Assembly: GCA_002506755.1 (NCBI GenBank)
Contig: DAYD01000013.1
Span: forward strand, 17,589-81,588
Source of the DNA: Euryarchaeota archaeon UBA462
Lineage (GTDB): Archaea; Thermoplasmatota; Poseidoniia; Poseidoniales; Thalassarchaeaceae
Direction of reading: 5' to 3'
Length of the DNA: 64,000 nucleotides
Shown here: positions 9,166 to 16,499 of the stretch, piece after piece
How positions within the stretch are numbered: the stretch's first letter is position 1
Layout of the letters: every line of letters begins with the position of its first letter
Notes under the pieces: generated by a model
The model's database searches: none
What the model was told of the DNA's origin: nothing
The model's input: only the letters and a program-made list of their open reading frames with translations
Translations under genes and position numbers: made by a program

Positions 9166-9604
9166 AGATGTGTTTTTCTGCGTCAAGAGTCCACTTTACG
9201 AGTCCATCTGGGAACCATAGACCCAGCTCGAAAGCAGCCGTGTCCTCACCATCAGAACCGTGAATTACATTGTGGCCTATGTCCATCGCGAAATCACCCC
9301 TAATTGTACCAGGAGAAGCAGTACGCCCATCTGTTGGTCCAATTATATTGCGAGCTACGCTGATTGCATCCACACCAGTCCAAGCCATTGCGACAACTGG
9401 ACCTGATGTGATAAATTCAATAAGACCAGAATAGAATGGTCTTTGATTATGAACTTCATAGTGTGCCTCTGCTAGCTCCAGTGGAGGTATGATTTGTCTG
9501 AGTCCTACTAGTCGTAGGCCCTTAGTCTCGAACCTACCGATAATATCAGCAACTAATCCTCTCTGGACACCATCGGGTTTAATCATCACGAATGTCGTTT
9601 GCAT
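9158..9604 (-). CDS. ndk: Nucleoside diphosphate kinase
   Basis: The enzyme transfers the gamma-phosphate of ATP to other nucleoside diphosphates through a phospho-histidine. The 148-residue product has the family opening [14 protein letters not shown] and the catalytic histidine in [13 protein letters not shown] took [12 protein letters not shown] (ATG 9604) as the start because it matches the family N-terminus; ATG 9613 adds three residues. The 3' end overlaps infB by eight bases, so the two genes are coupled. In other archaea eL24 lies directly upstream, but here a divergent lipoprotein gene separates them. Confidence 0.95.
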   Translation of the reverse strand: MQTTFVMIKPDGVQRGLVADIIGRFETKGLRLVGLRQIIPPLELAEAHYEVHNQRPFYSGLIEFITSGPVVAMAWTGVDAISVARNIIGPTDGRTASPGTIRGDFAMDIGHNVIHGSDGEDTAAFELGLWFPDGLVKWTLDAEKHIYE

Positions 9605-9693
9605 TTCTACCATGTAGTCGCGAGACAACCGCCCTATTTCAACGAAGTCACAAAAGGAAATGTTTGATGAGCCTGACTCATCAGGGTGAAAAC

Positions 9694-10149
9694 ATGAGAA
9701 TCTGGCTGGCCTTAGTTGTTGCACTTTGCATTCTGCTTCCCGGATGCGCCGAAACGGTTCAGGATACAGTAAAGCCAGAAAGAGAGCTTTTTGATGATAA
9801 CACCTTCATTGACGAGGACCAGTACCTTGGGCTCGAATGGACCATAGAATCAGTTTCAACAATTAGAATTGCATTCGATAGGCAGGAAGGCCCTAATGTC
9901 GACTTATACACAATGACACCAGTGAACTATGAGAAATTCAAAGATTGTGGTAGCTTCGTATATCTTTCCGAACTCAGCGATCCAGACACATCAGGGGCCA
10001 ACTTGGAAACCAATATTGACGCTGGGACATATGTAACAGTGATCGACAACTCCGATTGTGGAGATGCCCAACCCCCTGACCAGAGTGGCCTGTTTACTAG
10101 TGATGAAAACGATCAGGCTAGAGTTGACTACAGGATTACGTATCAATAG
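9694..10149 (+). CDS. Small predicted lipoprotein, function unknown
   Basis: The 151-residue product begins with a lipoprotein signal peptide ([18 protein letters not shown]); Cys18 in LLPGC would be the lipidated residue. The mature part is acidic and beta-rich (for example [16 protein letters not shown] and [13 protein letters not shown]) and contains three further cysteines. It resembles small extracellular beta-sandwich domains but no family is recognised. It is inverted relative to the ribosomal operon around it: ndk diverges on one side and eL24 converges on the other, so it interrupts a normally contiguous cluster. Confidence 0.8.
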   Translation: MRIWLALVVALCILLPGCAETVQDTVKPERELFDDNTFIDEDQYLGLEWTIESVSTIRIAFDRQEGPNVDLYTMTPVNYEKFKDCGSFVYLSELSDPDTSGANLETNIDAGTYVTVIDNSDCGDAQPPDQSGLFTSDENDQARVDYRITYQ

Positions 10150-10155
10150 TCCAAG

Positions 10156-10347
10156 TCACTTGATTCCGCCTTTCTCGTAGCGTCGAGTCCACTTGAGTCT
10201 CCTAGCATTCCTCTTTAATTTGAGCATGTTCTTTCTTGATTTGCTATCCTTAAACCAATATACGGAACCATCCCTCTTGATGTACATCATGCCTGTACCA
10301 GGCTCTATTTCCTCATTTGTGAAACTGCAGATTCTCTGCTCTGGCAT
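10156..10347 (-). CDS. rpl24e: Large ribosomal subunit protein eL24
   Basis: The 63-residue protein carries the eL24 zinc-finger-like N-terminus (RICSFTNEEIEPGTGMMYIKRDG) with the conserved FKDSKSRK segment and a basic tail (RNARRLKWTRRY). One cysteine of the classical four-Cys zinc site is kept (Cys7); the others are absent, which is common in some archaea. Its ATG follows GAGGTGAT, an eight-base match to the anti-SD, four bases after the eS28 stop. It belongs to the L7Ae-eS28-eL24 operon. Confidence 0.95.
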   Translation of the reverse strand: MPEQRICSFTNEEIEPGTGMMYIKRDGSVYWFKDSKSRKNMLKLKRNARRLKWTRRYEKGGIK

Positions 10348-10351
10348 CCAA

Positions 10352-10594
10352 TCACCTCGAACCTATCCTTCGGGCTTCTCTACCTGTGTCTCTCAACATC
10401 AGTATATCCCCGCCCTCTCCCGAGACCGGATCTGGGCCTCTGACCGGACCAAGCACGTTTCTGGTGATAATTCGACCCACATCTCGGGGGTTATCTGAAT
10501 CTAGGACTCTGACCTTTACTTGCATCGCTTCGCCGGTGAGCCCAGTCCTCCCAACTATCTCGACTACTTCTGCTGGCCATGCCTCAGTTGCCAT
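10352..10594 (-). CDS. rps28e: Small ribosomal subunit protein eS28
   Basis: The product contains the eS28 OB-fold signature: [26 protein letters not shown], then [16 protein letters not shown] and the C-terminal [14 protein letters not shown] chose ATG 10594 (80 residues) because a perfect GGAGGT lies just upstream; ATG 10609, whose codon overlaps that GGAGGT, would add five residues. eS28 binds near the mRNA exit region of the 30S subunit. It is 17 bases downstream of L7Ae. Confidence 0.95.
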   Translation of the reverse strand: MATEAWPAEVVEIVGRTGLTGEAMQVKVRVLDSDNPRDVGRIITRNVLGPVRGPDPVSGEGGDILMLRDTGREARRIGSR

Positions 10595-10611
10595 ACTCCT
10601 GACCTCCATTT

Positions 10612-10992
10612 TTATGAAGACAGAGTCTCAAAGTGCGACTTGACCTCGTTGAATCGATCCATCCCTTCCTTCTCCACTTGCATAACAGAAATTGCAGCGG
10701 TCCGGGTTCCTGTGCTCATCCCGGCCGACTCAGCTAGGTATGCCTGATCTTCTACATAGATGAAAGGGATCCCCTTTTCCTTACAGATCATCGGAATATG
10801 CGCAAGAAGCTCTCCTGGATTGACATTTTCGGCCATGACAACCATCTGTGCAGTTCCCCTCTCTGCTGATTTCGTCACTTCGTTTGCTCCCTTTTTCAGT
10901 CTGCCTTTACCGTCCTTACCTAGGCTCTTGACCATCTCGTAAACTTGCTCTTGTACGTCTTTTGGGGTTTCGAAAACAATGTGGACACTCAT
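10612..10992 (-). CDS. rpl7ae: Ribosomal protein L7Ae (kink-turn binding)
   Basis: This 126-residue protein binds kink-turns in 23S rRNA and in archaeal C/D and H/ACA guide RNAs and RNase P. The core signature is [26 protein letters not shown] followed by [22 protein letters not shown] 10992 is preceded by GAGGAG (10999-11006 region) at 8-base spacing, and by a TATA element at 11036-11043, so the gene opens the operon. The longer frame to 11031 overlaps the promoter and is unlikely. Confidence 0.95.
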   Translation of the reverse strand: MSVHIVFETPKDVQEQVYEMVKSLGKDGKGRLKKGANEVTKSAERGTAQMVVMAENVNPGELLAHIPMICKEKGIPFIYVEDQAYLAESAGMSTGTRTAAISVMQVEKEGMDRFNEVKSHFETLSS

Positions 10993-11035
10993 TGGAACAA
11001 CTCCTCGTGTTAGTAAGCCGCCGCACGGCATGACC

Positions 11036-11043
11036 GATATAAA
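11036..11043 (-). promoter_or_regulatory. TATA box for the L7Ae-eS28-eL24 operon
   Basis: On the minus strand the bases read TTTATATC, about 45 bases upstream of the L7Ae ATG. Transcription would start near 11012, leaving a leader of about 20 bases that contains the GAGGAG Shine-Dalgarno. Confidence 0.55.
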
Positions 11044-11080
11044 CGCAGCGTATTGCCCTCAATCAGCCATATCCGGAGAG

Positions 11081-12010
11081 TTAACTAATCAACTCTTTCA
11101 ATCCTCTAGCTATTGCGGGTGCGGCGGACACACTGGCTCTTGGATTGGGTAGAGAGTCTGTGGTGTAAACTCCATCGACGTGATTAGCCAATCTGGAAAG
11201 AGCTCCGCCTGTGAAAAGTCCATGCGTGCAGGCAGCGTGTACCTCTTTCGCCCCTTGTCTGCGGAGTGCATCGCTAGCTCTGCAGATTGTCCCGCCGGTG
11301 CTAATCATGTCATCAACTATTGAGACAATTTTCCCCGAGACGTCCAAATCCTTGGGGGTGTGTTCGATTGTATGGGCATCTATTCTAGTCTTTTCAAGGT
11401 AGGAAAACTCGCATCCGATGAGGTTGGCGACTTCTGAGGCCCTAGAAATTGCACCCTTGTCCGGACTCAGAATGAAATCTGGATTTACATTTCTGTGTAG
11501 GCTTTCAGCAATTTCAGGCATCGAACTGACATATTTGATGGGTACATCCATTCCTTGCAAGACCTCCGGAGCGTGAAGGTCTAGAATTACCATGCCATCA
11601 CAAAATCGGGAAACTATCTCTGCCAAAACCCTCGCTGACACTGACTCACCAGCTGAGAATCTTTTGTCCTGTCTCGCATACCCAAAGTAAGGGATGGCTA
11701 GGAATATTCCAGGACCGACATTTCCAACATCAATATCACCCTCGCCTTTGAGATTGGAAAGATCCCCCATTCTGACATCCCTTATTGCACCAAGAAGTAG
11801 TATAGTTTGCAATATACCAGAGTCGGGGTAAGTATTCGAAACTAGTACTACATTTTCCGATCTAACAGAATCAATTGACTCGAGAGGTACTCTGACATAT
11901 GCCTCTCCGTCGGGGAATCTCCTGCTTTCTAGAACCAAGTGTTCCATACCAATCAACGGTGCGAGACCCTGTGCTATTTCTCCTCCTGAGGCACCGCTCA
12001 GAACAGGCAT
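11081..12010 (-). CDS. prs: Ribose-phosphate pyrophosphokinase (PRPP synthetase)
   Basis: The enzyme makes PRPP from ribose 5-phosphate and ATP for purine, pyrimidine, His and Trp synthesis. The 309-residue product shows the FPDGE motif near residue 32, the ATP-flexible-loop segment PYFGYARQDKRF near 107, and the PRPP-binding loop VSIVDDMISTGGT near 225. The ending is of the archaeal class I-like form. It lies downstream of tRNA-Ile and upstream of L7Ae on the same strand. PRPP links it to pyrB, pyrI and pyrC elsewhere in the window. Confidence 0.95.
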   Translation of the reverse strand: MPVLSGASGGEIAQGLAPLIGMEHLVLESRRFPDGEAYVRVPLESIDSVRSENVVLVSNTYPDSGILQTILLLGAIRDVRMGDLSNLKGEGDIDVGNVGPGIFLAIPYFGYARQDKRFSAGESVSARVLAEIVSRFCDGMVILDLHAPEVLQGMDVPIKYVSSMPEIAESLHRNVNPDFILSPDKGAISRASEVANLIGCEFSYLEKTRIDAHTIEHTPKDLDVSGKIVSIVDDMISTGGTICRASDALRRQGAKEVHAACTHGLFTGGALSRLANHVDGVYTTDSLPNPRASVSAAPAIARGLKELIS

Positions 12011-12080
12011 TTGTGGTCAGGGAAGGGAGACCCCTTCATGATGCTTCTTATCATCAATATGTTCCTTTAGATGCTGGTTG

Positions 12081-12158
12081 TGGTGGGCACGACAGGATTT
12101 GAACCTGTGACCTCCCGGTTATCAGCCGGGTGCTCCAGCCAAACTAAGCTACGCGCCC
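12081..12158 (-). tRNA. tRNA-Ile (GAU), CCA encoded
   Basis: The cloverleaf is complete on the minus strand: acceptor GGGCGCG/CGTGCCC, anticodon stem CCCGG-CTGATAA-CCGGG giving GAU, T-arm ACAGG-TTCAAAT-CCTGT, discriminator A and a genomic CCA. No intron. A CTTCAAAT element lies 28-35 bases upstream (12186-12193), a plausible TATA box also seen before tRNA-iMet. Confidence 0.95.
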
Positions 12159-12210
12159 TGAGCAACATAGCCACATGGGATAGTGATTTGAAGGTACTCT
12201 AGTGGGAGCG

Positions 12211-12798
12211 TTATTCTTCCTCATACCCTTCATCATTTAGCTTTAGATAGCTTGGAAGAGTTATCAGCCTGGAAAATGTGCACTTCAGAATGACTTCATC
12301 CAATCTAGAGGTGGTTCTAGCCAATTGTCCGCAAGGTACTGCAATCGTTTCTGGTAGCCCATGTCTGGCCCTTACCATAAAATGGGGTTTAATTAGAAGC
12401 CCTTTGTAAGTCCGCTTTATTTTTATTAGATCAATAACATTACCAATGTCCATTCCATCGTTATCAAGCACCGCTCTGTCAAGTAGCTCATCTGGAGCAT
12501 AGAGATCCTCTTCAATTCTTACAGTATTTCTCCATCTTCTCTGTAGTTCTCTCATCGATTTAGAGAGCTTGATACCTCCATCTGGCCTAATACTATGAAC
12601 CAACTCTTTGGCTAAGGGTGCCAAATCAGCAGGCTTCCTCATAAATTCGCTTGCCACTTCGCCTTCGACTTTTATTCTTAATGACCTTACAAACTCATCT
12701 CTGGGGTGAAATCTTTCACCTACAACAACCCCCACATGCTTCTCTCCAACATATACGTCTCTGTGTATCATTTCCTGTATTTCGTAGTCCTCTACCAT
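12211..12798 (-). CDS. Protein with two PRC-barrel-like halves, function unknown
   Basis: About 195 residues from ATG 12798, which follows GAGGA; ATG 12825 would add nine. The second half contains LLDRAVLDNDGMDIGNVIDL, which has the PRC-barrel pattern (h-G/D-x-x-V-x-D-x-x-G-x-x-I-G-x-V-x-D). The first half (HRDVYVGEKHVGVVVGE) looks like a diverged copy. PRC-barrels occur in RimM, in photosynthetic reaction centre H subunit and in small archaeal proteins linked to cell division. No catalytic motif or membrane helix is visible. It diverges from the aminotransferase across an AT-rich palindromic region. Confidence 0.6.
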   Translation of the reverse strand: MVEDYEIQEMIHRDVYVGEKHVGVVVGERFHPRDEFVRSLRIKVEGEVASEFMRKPADLAPLAKELVHSIRPDGGIKLSKSMRELQRRWRNTVRIEEDLYAPDELLDRAVLDNDGMDIGNVIDLIKIKRTYKGLLIKPHFMVRARHGLPETIAVPCGQLARTTSRLDEVILKCTFSRLITLPSYLKLNDEGYEEE

Positions 12799-12887
12799 TT
12801 TTTCTTCCTCATGGGAGGAGTGCATCCCCCGTGCTTCTCCGATATGCGAGAGACAAATGTGGCACTTATATTATTCGTTAATTAAGA

Positions 12888-12973
12888 CTGATAATCCAAT
12901 TGAAAATTTTTACCAATATACAATTTTTCAATTGAAAAACTAAACTTAATTTAAATTTTTCATTGATTATCAG
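12888..12973. repeat. AT-rich nested imperfect palindrome in a divergent intergenic region
   Basis: Two inverted repeats are nested. The outer arms are CTGATAATCCAAT (12888-12900) and ATTGATTATCAG (12962-12973), differing by one inserted base. The inner arms are CAATTGAAAATT (12897-12908) and AATTTTTCAATTG (12922-12934), also nearly perfect. The whole 206-base gap (12826-13031) is far richer in A/T than its surroundings and separates two divergent genes. It may hold both promoters and an operator. Confidence 0.6.
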
Positions 12974-13031
12974 AAATTGAAGTATTTCTGAATTCCGAAC
13001 AATCTTACATTTCTGATACCGCCCACAGAGA

Positions 13032-14570
13032 ATGTTGATGTGGGACTCCCTTTTCCATCCCTTGATGGTAGAGGGTTTGCGGGCTCTGGCTGAAATCCGT
13101 TCGAAAACAGGAAACTCCTGGACAACAGGCCTAAAGGACTCGATAATCCAAGATTTCCTTCAATCAGACCCGTCTCTGACCAAGGCGATTGAGGAGGCTT
13201 CAATCAATTTTCAAAGCCTCCAGAATGATATTGGATCAGACGCATTAAAAATGGATGAGAAAGATCTGATAACATATCTACAATCGGATTATGTTAATTT
13301 TTATTCAGCTCCCACTGTAAATCCATACGTTGCTATCTCAGCACGTGGTCCATGGATCGTCACATCCTACGGTGCGGTGCTCCATGATAACGGCGGATAC
13401 GGCATGTTGGGAATGGGACATGGTCCAGAAGATGTAATTCATTCAATGCAACAGAATTGGGTAATGGCTAACGTTATGACTCCATCTTTCAGTCAAAAAA
13501 GGCTAGCCGACCGCCTGAAGAGGGAAGTAGGACATAAAAGGGGGAATTGCCCATTCTCAAGTTTCGTTTGTTTGAATAGCGGATCGGAATCAGTGACAAT
13601 ATCAATGCGAATAGCTGATGCAAATACTCTGCTTATGACAAAGGAAGGTGGTAAGCATGAAGGAAAACAAACTAAGATGCTTGCATTGATTGAGGCATTT
13701 CACGGAAGGACACACAGGCCGGCTCAGATTTCTGACTCATGTCGAGGAAAGTACGAGGAAAACCTCGCGAGTTTTAGGGAGACGGGCAATGTGATATTCA
13801 TCCCCTGTAATGATCTTGAAGCTCTCTCTGATGCTTTCGAGCGTGCTGAGAATGAGGGATTCTTCATTGAATTAATGGCAATGGAACCTGTAATGGGGGA
13901 AGGGAATCCAGGACTGTGCGTGACCAGAGAGTTTTATGATTCTGCCAGATCCCTATGTTCAGAGCATGGGAGCATGCTAATCGTAGACTCTATTCAGGCT
14001 GGTTTGAGGGGGCAAGGGTGCCTTAGCATAGTGGACTACCATGGATTTGAGGACTGTGAGGCTCCAGATATGGAGACATGGTCTAAGGCCTTGAATGCGG
14101 GCCAATACCCTCTTTCAGTTGTCGGCCTTTCTCAAAGAGCAGCTGACTTGTACGTCGTGGGAATATACGGGAACACTATGACCACGAATCCTAGAGCACT
14201 GGAAACTGCCGTGTCAGTTCTGGACAGGATTACCCCAGAACTCAGGAAAAATATCCGGGAGAGGGGGGTCGAATTCGTCACCAAGCTAAGAGGTCTAGCA
14301 GCTGAGATTCCTGGTACAATCACACAGGTTCAAGGCACGGGACTTCTTTTGTGTGCAGAGCTTGACCCAGACAAACTTCCAGTGGTTGGCTTCGAATGCG
14401 TCGAAGAGTGGTGTAGGATCAATGGTTTAGGGGTAATTCATGGGGGGCAGAATGCCCTCAGGTTCACTCCACATTTCTCAATAACTTCTGCAGAGATAGA
14501 TCTGATAATTAATGTCCTTAGAGAAGCTCTAATCCACTTCACTTCACCTGAATTGATAGAGGCCAATTAG
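13032..14570 (+). CDS. PLP-dependent class III-like aminotransferase with N-terminal extension
   Basis: The fold-type I PLP enzyme is 512 residues, about 80 longer than usual; the first 90 residues are a helical extension with no recognised domain. Family features: NSGSESV (phosphate-binding turn), AFHGRTHRP near 225, LIVDSIQAGLRGQG (PLP-ring Asp) near 320, and the Schiff-base lysine Lys352 in METWSKALNAG. Class III enzymes transfer omega-amino groups from ornithine, lysine, GABA or similar. The substrate cannot be named. A reduced SDR-like gene follows 13 bases downstream, suggesting a two-gene unit, possibly controlled by the palindrome upstream. Confidence 0.85.
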   Translation: MLMWDSLFHPLMVEGLRALAEIRSKTGNSWTTGLKDSIIQDFLQSDPSLTKAIEEASINFQSLQNDIGSDALKMDEKDLITYLQSDYVNFYSAPTVNPYVAISARGPWIVTSYGAVLHDNGGYGMLGMGHGPEDVIHSMQQNWVMANVMTPSFSQKRLADRLKREVGHKRGNCPFSSFVCLNSGSESVTISMRIADANTLLMTKEGGKHEGKQTKMLALIEAFHGRTHRPAQISDSCRGKYEENLASFRETGNVIFIPCNDLEALSDAFERAENEGFFIELMAMEPVMGEGNPGLCVTREFYDSARSLCSEHGSMLIVDSIQAGLRGQGCLSIVDYHGFEDCEAPDMETWSKALNAGQYPLSVVGLSQRAADLYVVGIYGNTMTTNPRALETAVSVLDRITPELRKNIRERGVEFVTKLRGLAAEIPGTITQVQGTGLLLCAELDPDKLPVVGFECVEEWCRINGLGVIHGGQNALRFTPHFSITSAEIDLIINVLREALIHFTSPELIEAN

Positions 14571-14583
14571 AACCAGTGGTTTC

Positions 14584-15255
14584 ATGCCGAGATCAATTCG
14601 CTTGATCGGAAAACCTGGAGGCCTTGGAACCGCATTGGAAAATAGATTATCAAGGGCCGGGGCAAACATCACCACTGATTCTGACGATGTTGACTTAACA
14701 ATAGGTATAGCTAGCCAAGAAAAATGTGACTTGGCAATACTTCCAGAGGGAATGCACTCAGAAAACTCAAATCTGATCATAACGCTATCCGATGTAATCA
14801 TCCCAAATGGTGGAAATAACTGGGGGAATGGTATCATCATTGATTGGGTAAGAAAAGTGAAACGGGGAGAGTCACCTGAACATGGATCAGAAATCAGGTA
14901 TTGGGTTAACGTAAGAGATGTTGCAGATGCGATAGCGACAATTTCAATGAGCAAAGAGGAACTCGTCAAAACTGGTAAAATGAAGATGTGCGGAAGAAGG
15001 GGGTGGGAAGGAAAATACGTCATTGAAGAAATCAAGCTTCTATGGGATAGGTACACTAATGCAATAAACCACTCACATACTAAAGAGTCACTTTCAAATA
15101 TACCCAGTCCTGTGAGAGGGATTGATTCTGGAGGTACTTCTGGCCCTGATTTTCAGAGTCTCCACCATGCTCTCATCGACTCTGGGGGGGAGGGCTGGCA
15201 CCCTTTAGTGCCATTGCGAACCTCTTTGATGGAAATCATTGCTAGCTTAGAGTAA
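14584..15255 (+). CDS. Reduced NAD(P)-binding SDR/epimerase-like protein
   Basis: The 223-residue product begins with a Rossmann-like RLIGKPGGLGTALENRL (G-x-x-G-x-x-G spacing at residues 9-15) and later has RYWVNVRDVADAI, the VxVxDVA segment of extended SDR/epimerases that usually follows the active site. The YxxxK catalytic motif is not apparent, and the protein is about 100 residues shorter than a normal epimerase, so it may bind a nucleotide without catalysis. It follows the aminotransferase closely and its stop is 4 bases from the convergent Hc1-like gene. Confidence 0.55.
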   Translation: MPRSIRLIGKPGGLGTALENRLSRAGANITTDSDDVDLTIGIASQEKCDLAILPEGMHSENSNLIITLSDVIIPNGGNNWGNGIIIDWVRKVKRGESPEHGSEIRYWVNVRDVADAIATISMSKEELVKTGKMKMCGRRGWEGKYVIEEIKLLWDRYTNAINHSHTKESLSNIPSPVRGIDSGGTSGPDFQSLHHALIDSGGEGWHPLVPLRTSLMEIIASLE

Positions 15256-15259
15256 AACC

Positions 15260-15436
15260 TCATCGACTTTTATTGAGAATTTGTTTTCTAATCTCCTGAG
15301 CCCTGACTTTACAGGACTGCATCAGCTTTCTAATTCGAGTTCCTGCGGCTTTGTTACCGGAGTCAAACTTTTCAGCATCTGGAATTGCATCTACTAGCTC
15401 ATTGATCATTTCCTGAATGGCGCCCCTAACTTGCAT
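15260..15436 (-). CDS. Histone H1-like (Hc1 family) DNA-binding protein, 58 residues
   Basis: A 58-codon frame encodes a basic helical protein. Its core, KFDSGNKAAGTRIRKLM then RAQEIRKQI, carries the GNKAAxxRxRK signature of the Hc1/histone-H1-like family known from Chlamydiae and Bacteroidetes, where it compacts DNA. Length matches the short members of the family (about 55-60). The N-terminus (MQVRGAIQEMINELVDAIPD) is acidic and helical, also as in the family. The gene follows deoxyhypusine synthase by 44 bases on the same strand and ends 4 bases from a convergent gene. It is too short for common length cut-offs. The call is from motif memory. Confidence 0.75.
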   Translation of the reverse strand: MQVRGAIQEMINELVDAIPDAEKFDSGNKAAGTRIRKLMQSCKVRAQEIRKQILNKSR

Positions 15437-15479
15437 AAATCTTGGAGATCATTGAAACTATTAGGGATTCTTGTTTGAT

Positions 15480-16493
15480 TCAACTAGTTTGGCGAAATAG
15501 ATCACTTCCAAGGATAGGCAAAATCAGACTTGCTTCGCCCTCCAGAACCATTTGTGGGGCATTAGGCCTAATCTTTCCCCATGAAACCGCTTCTCTCAAC
15601 CTAGCTCCCGACAATGACCCGTCAAATTCAGGGGCCGTCGTGATCGATACCGCTGAATCCATACCAGCCTCTTCCCTGAACTGGTTCCACCAAATTACAT
15701 GATGTTTAGAAATACCACCTCCAACCATCAATCCGTGACTTTCTTCGGCACCCCATATTAGGTCCGAAAGAACCTGTTCGTCGGCTAAAACATCCACCAT
15801 GAATCTAGGGCTCCTCTGTCTATGCATGAACAACTGTGAGCCTATCGATCCGTCTGTTAGTCCCGGTATGACCATAGGTATCCTATGCTTAGCTACCCAG
15901 TGAAGTATTGACGACTCATCTTCTATTCTGTCACCAAGGGACCAGCACAATTCCACGGAACCAAATCCTAACCAAGGATTCTCTCCGTCTTTCTTCTTCC
16001 GGTCTTCCTCTATTTCCTCTAACCATGGAAGAACGACACGCTCAAGTATTTCTCCATAGCACTCGTTTGGGACTACGACATTGCCAAGACGATTTAATCC
16101 CTCTTCGCCTAGAGCCACATCATCGAGAGTGAAATCACCATGGAAGTATTCCCGATAAGTTCGAGCTATATCATGATCCAGAGTTCCGCAAGTAGTAATG
16201 ACAACGTTGTAGGCCTTTCTTCTGATCGCCTCAACGAAGAAGCCACGAGTCCCTGTTGCGCATAGACAAGCAGGGAAAGATAGCCAATTCAGAATCCTAT
16301 TTTGCCTCGATTTAGAAATTGCATGCCTAAGTATATCCCTTGACTGGGCTAGCTTGGATGCTGTGAAACCGCCCGCCTTACCCATCTGATCGATTAGAGA
16401 ACTGACATCGGAAACCTTAGAGAATTCATAATCCTCTACTGGGACATCAAAATCATCTCGCGAGTATCTGACCATGCAGTTCGCACTGTGCAT
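15480..16493 (-). CDS. dys: Deoxyhypusine synthase
   Basis: The enzyme uses spermidine and NAD to convert a lysine of aIF5A to deoxyhypusine. The 337-residue product shows the NAD-binding ITTCGTLDHDIART region near 100 and the active-site lysine in VGGGISKHH near 275, followed by the SGARLREAVSWGK ending. Length is normal. It lies 6 bases after uvrB and precedes the Hc1-like gene. The aIF5A gene itself is not in the window. Confidence 0.93.
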   Translation of the reverse strand: MHSANCMVRYSRDDFDVPVEDYEFSKVSDVSSLIDQMGKAGGFTASKLAQSRDILRHAISKSRQNRILNWLSFPACLCATGTRGFFVEAIRRKAYNVVITTCGTLDHDIARTYREYFHGDFTLDDVALGEEGLNRLGNVVVPNECYGEILERVVLPWLEEIEEDRKKKDGENPWLGFGSVELCWSLGDRIEDESSILHWVAKHRIPMVIPGLTDGSIGSQLFMHRQRSPRFMVDVLADEQVLSDLIWGAEESHGLMVGGGISKHHVIWWNQFREEAGMDSAVSITTAPEFDGSLSGARLREAVSWGKIRPNAPQMVLEGEASLILPILGSDLFRQTS

Positions 16494-16499
16494 ATGACT

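Noticed and set aside
12826..13031. Replication origin in the AT-rich palindromic gap
   Set aside because: There is no cdc6/orc1 gene nearby and no repeated origin-box pattern; AT richness and palindromes alone are not enough.
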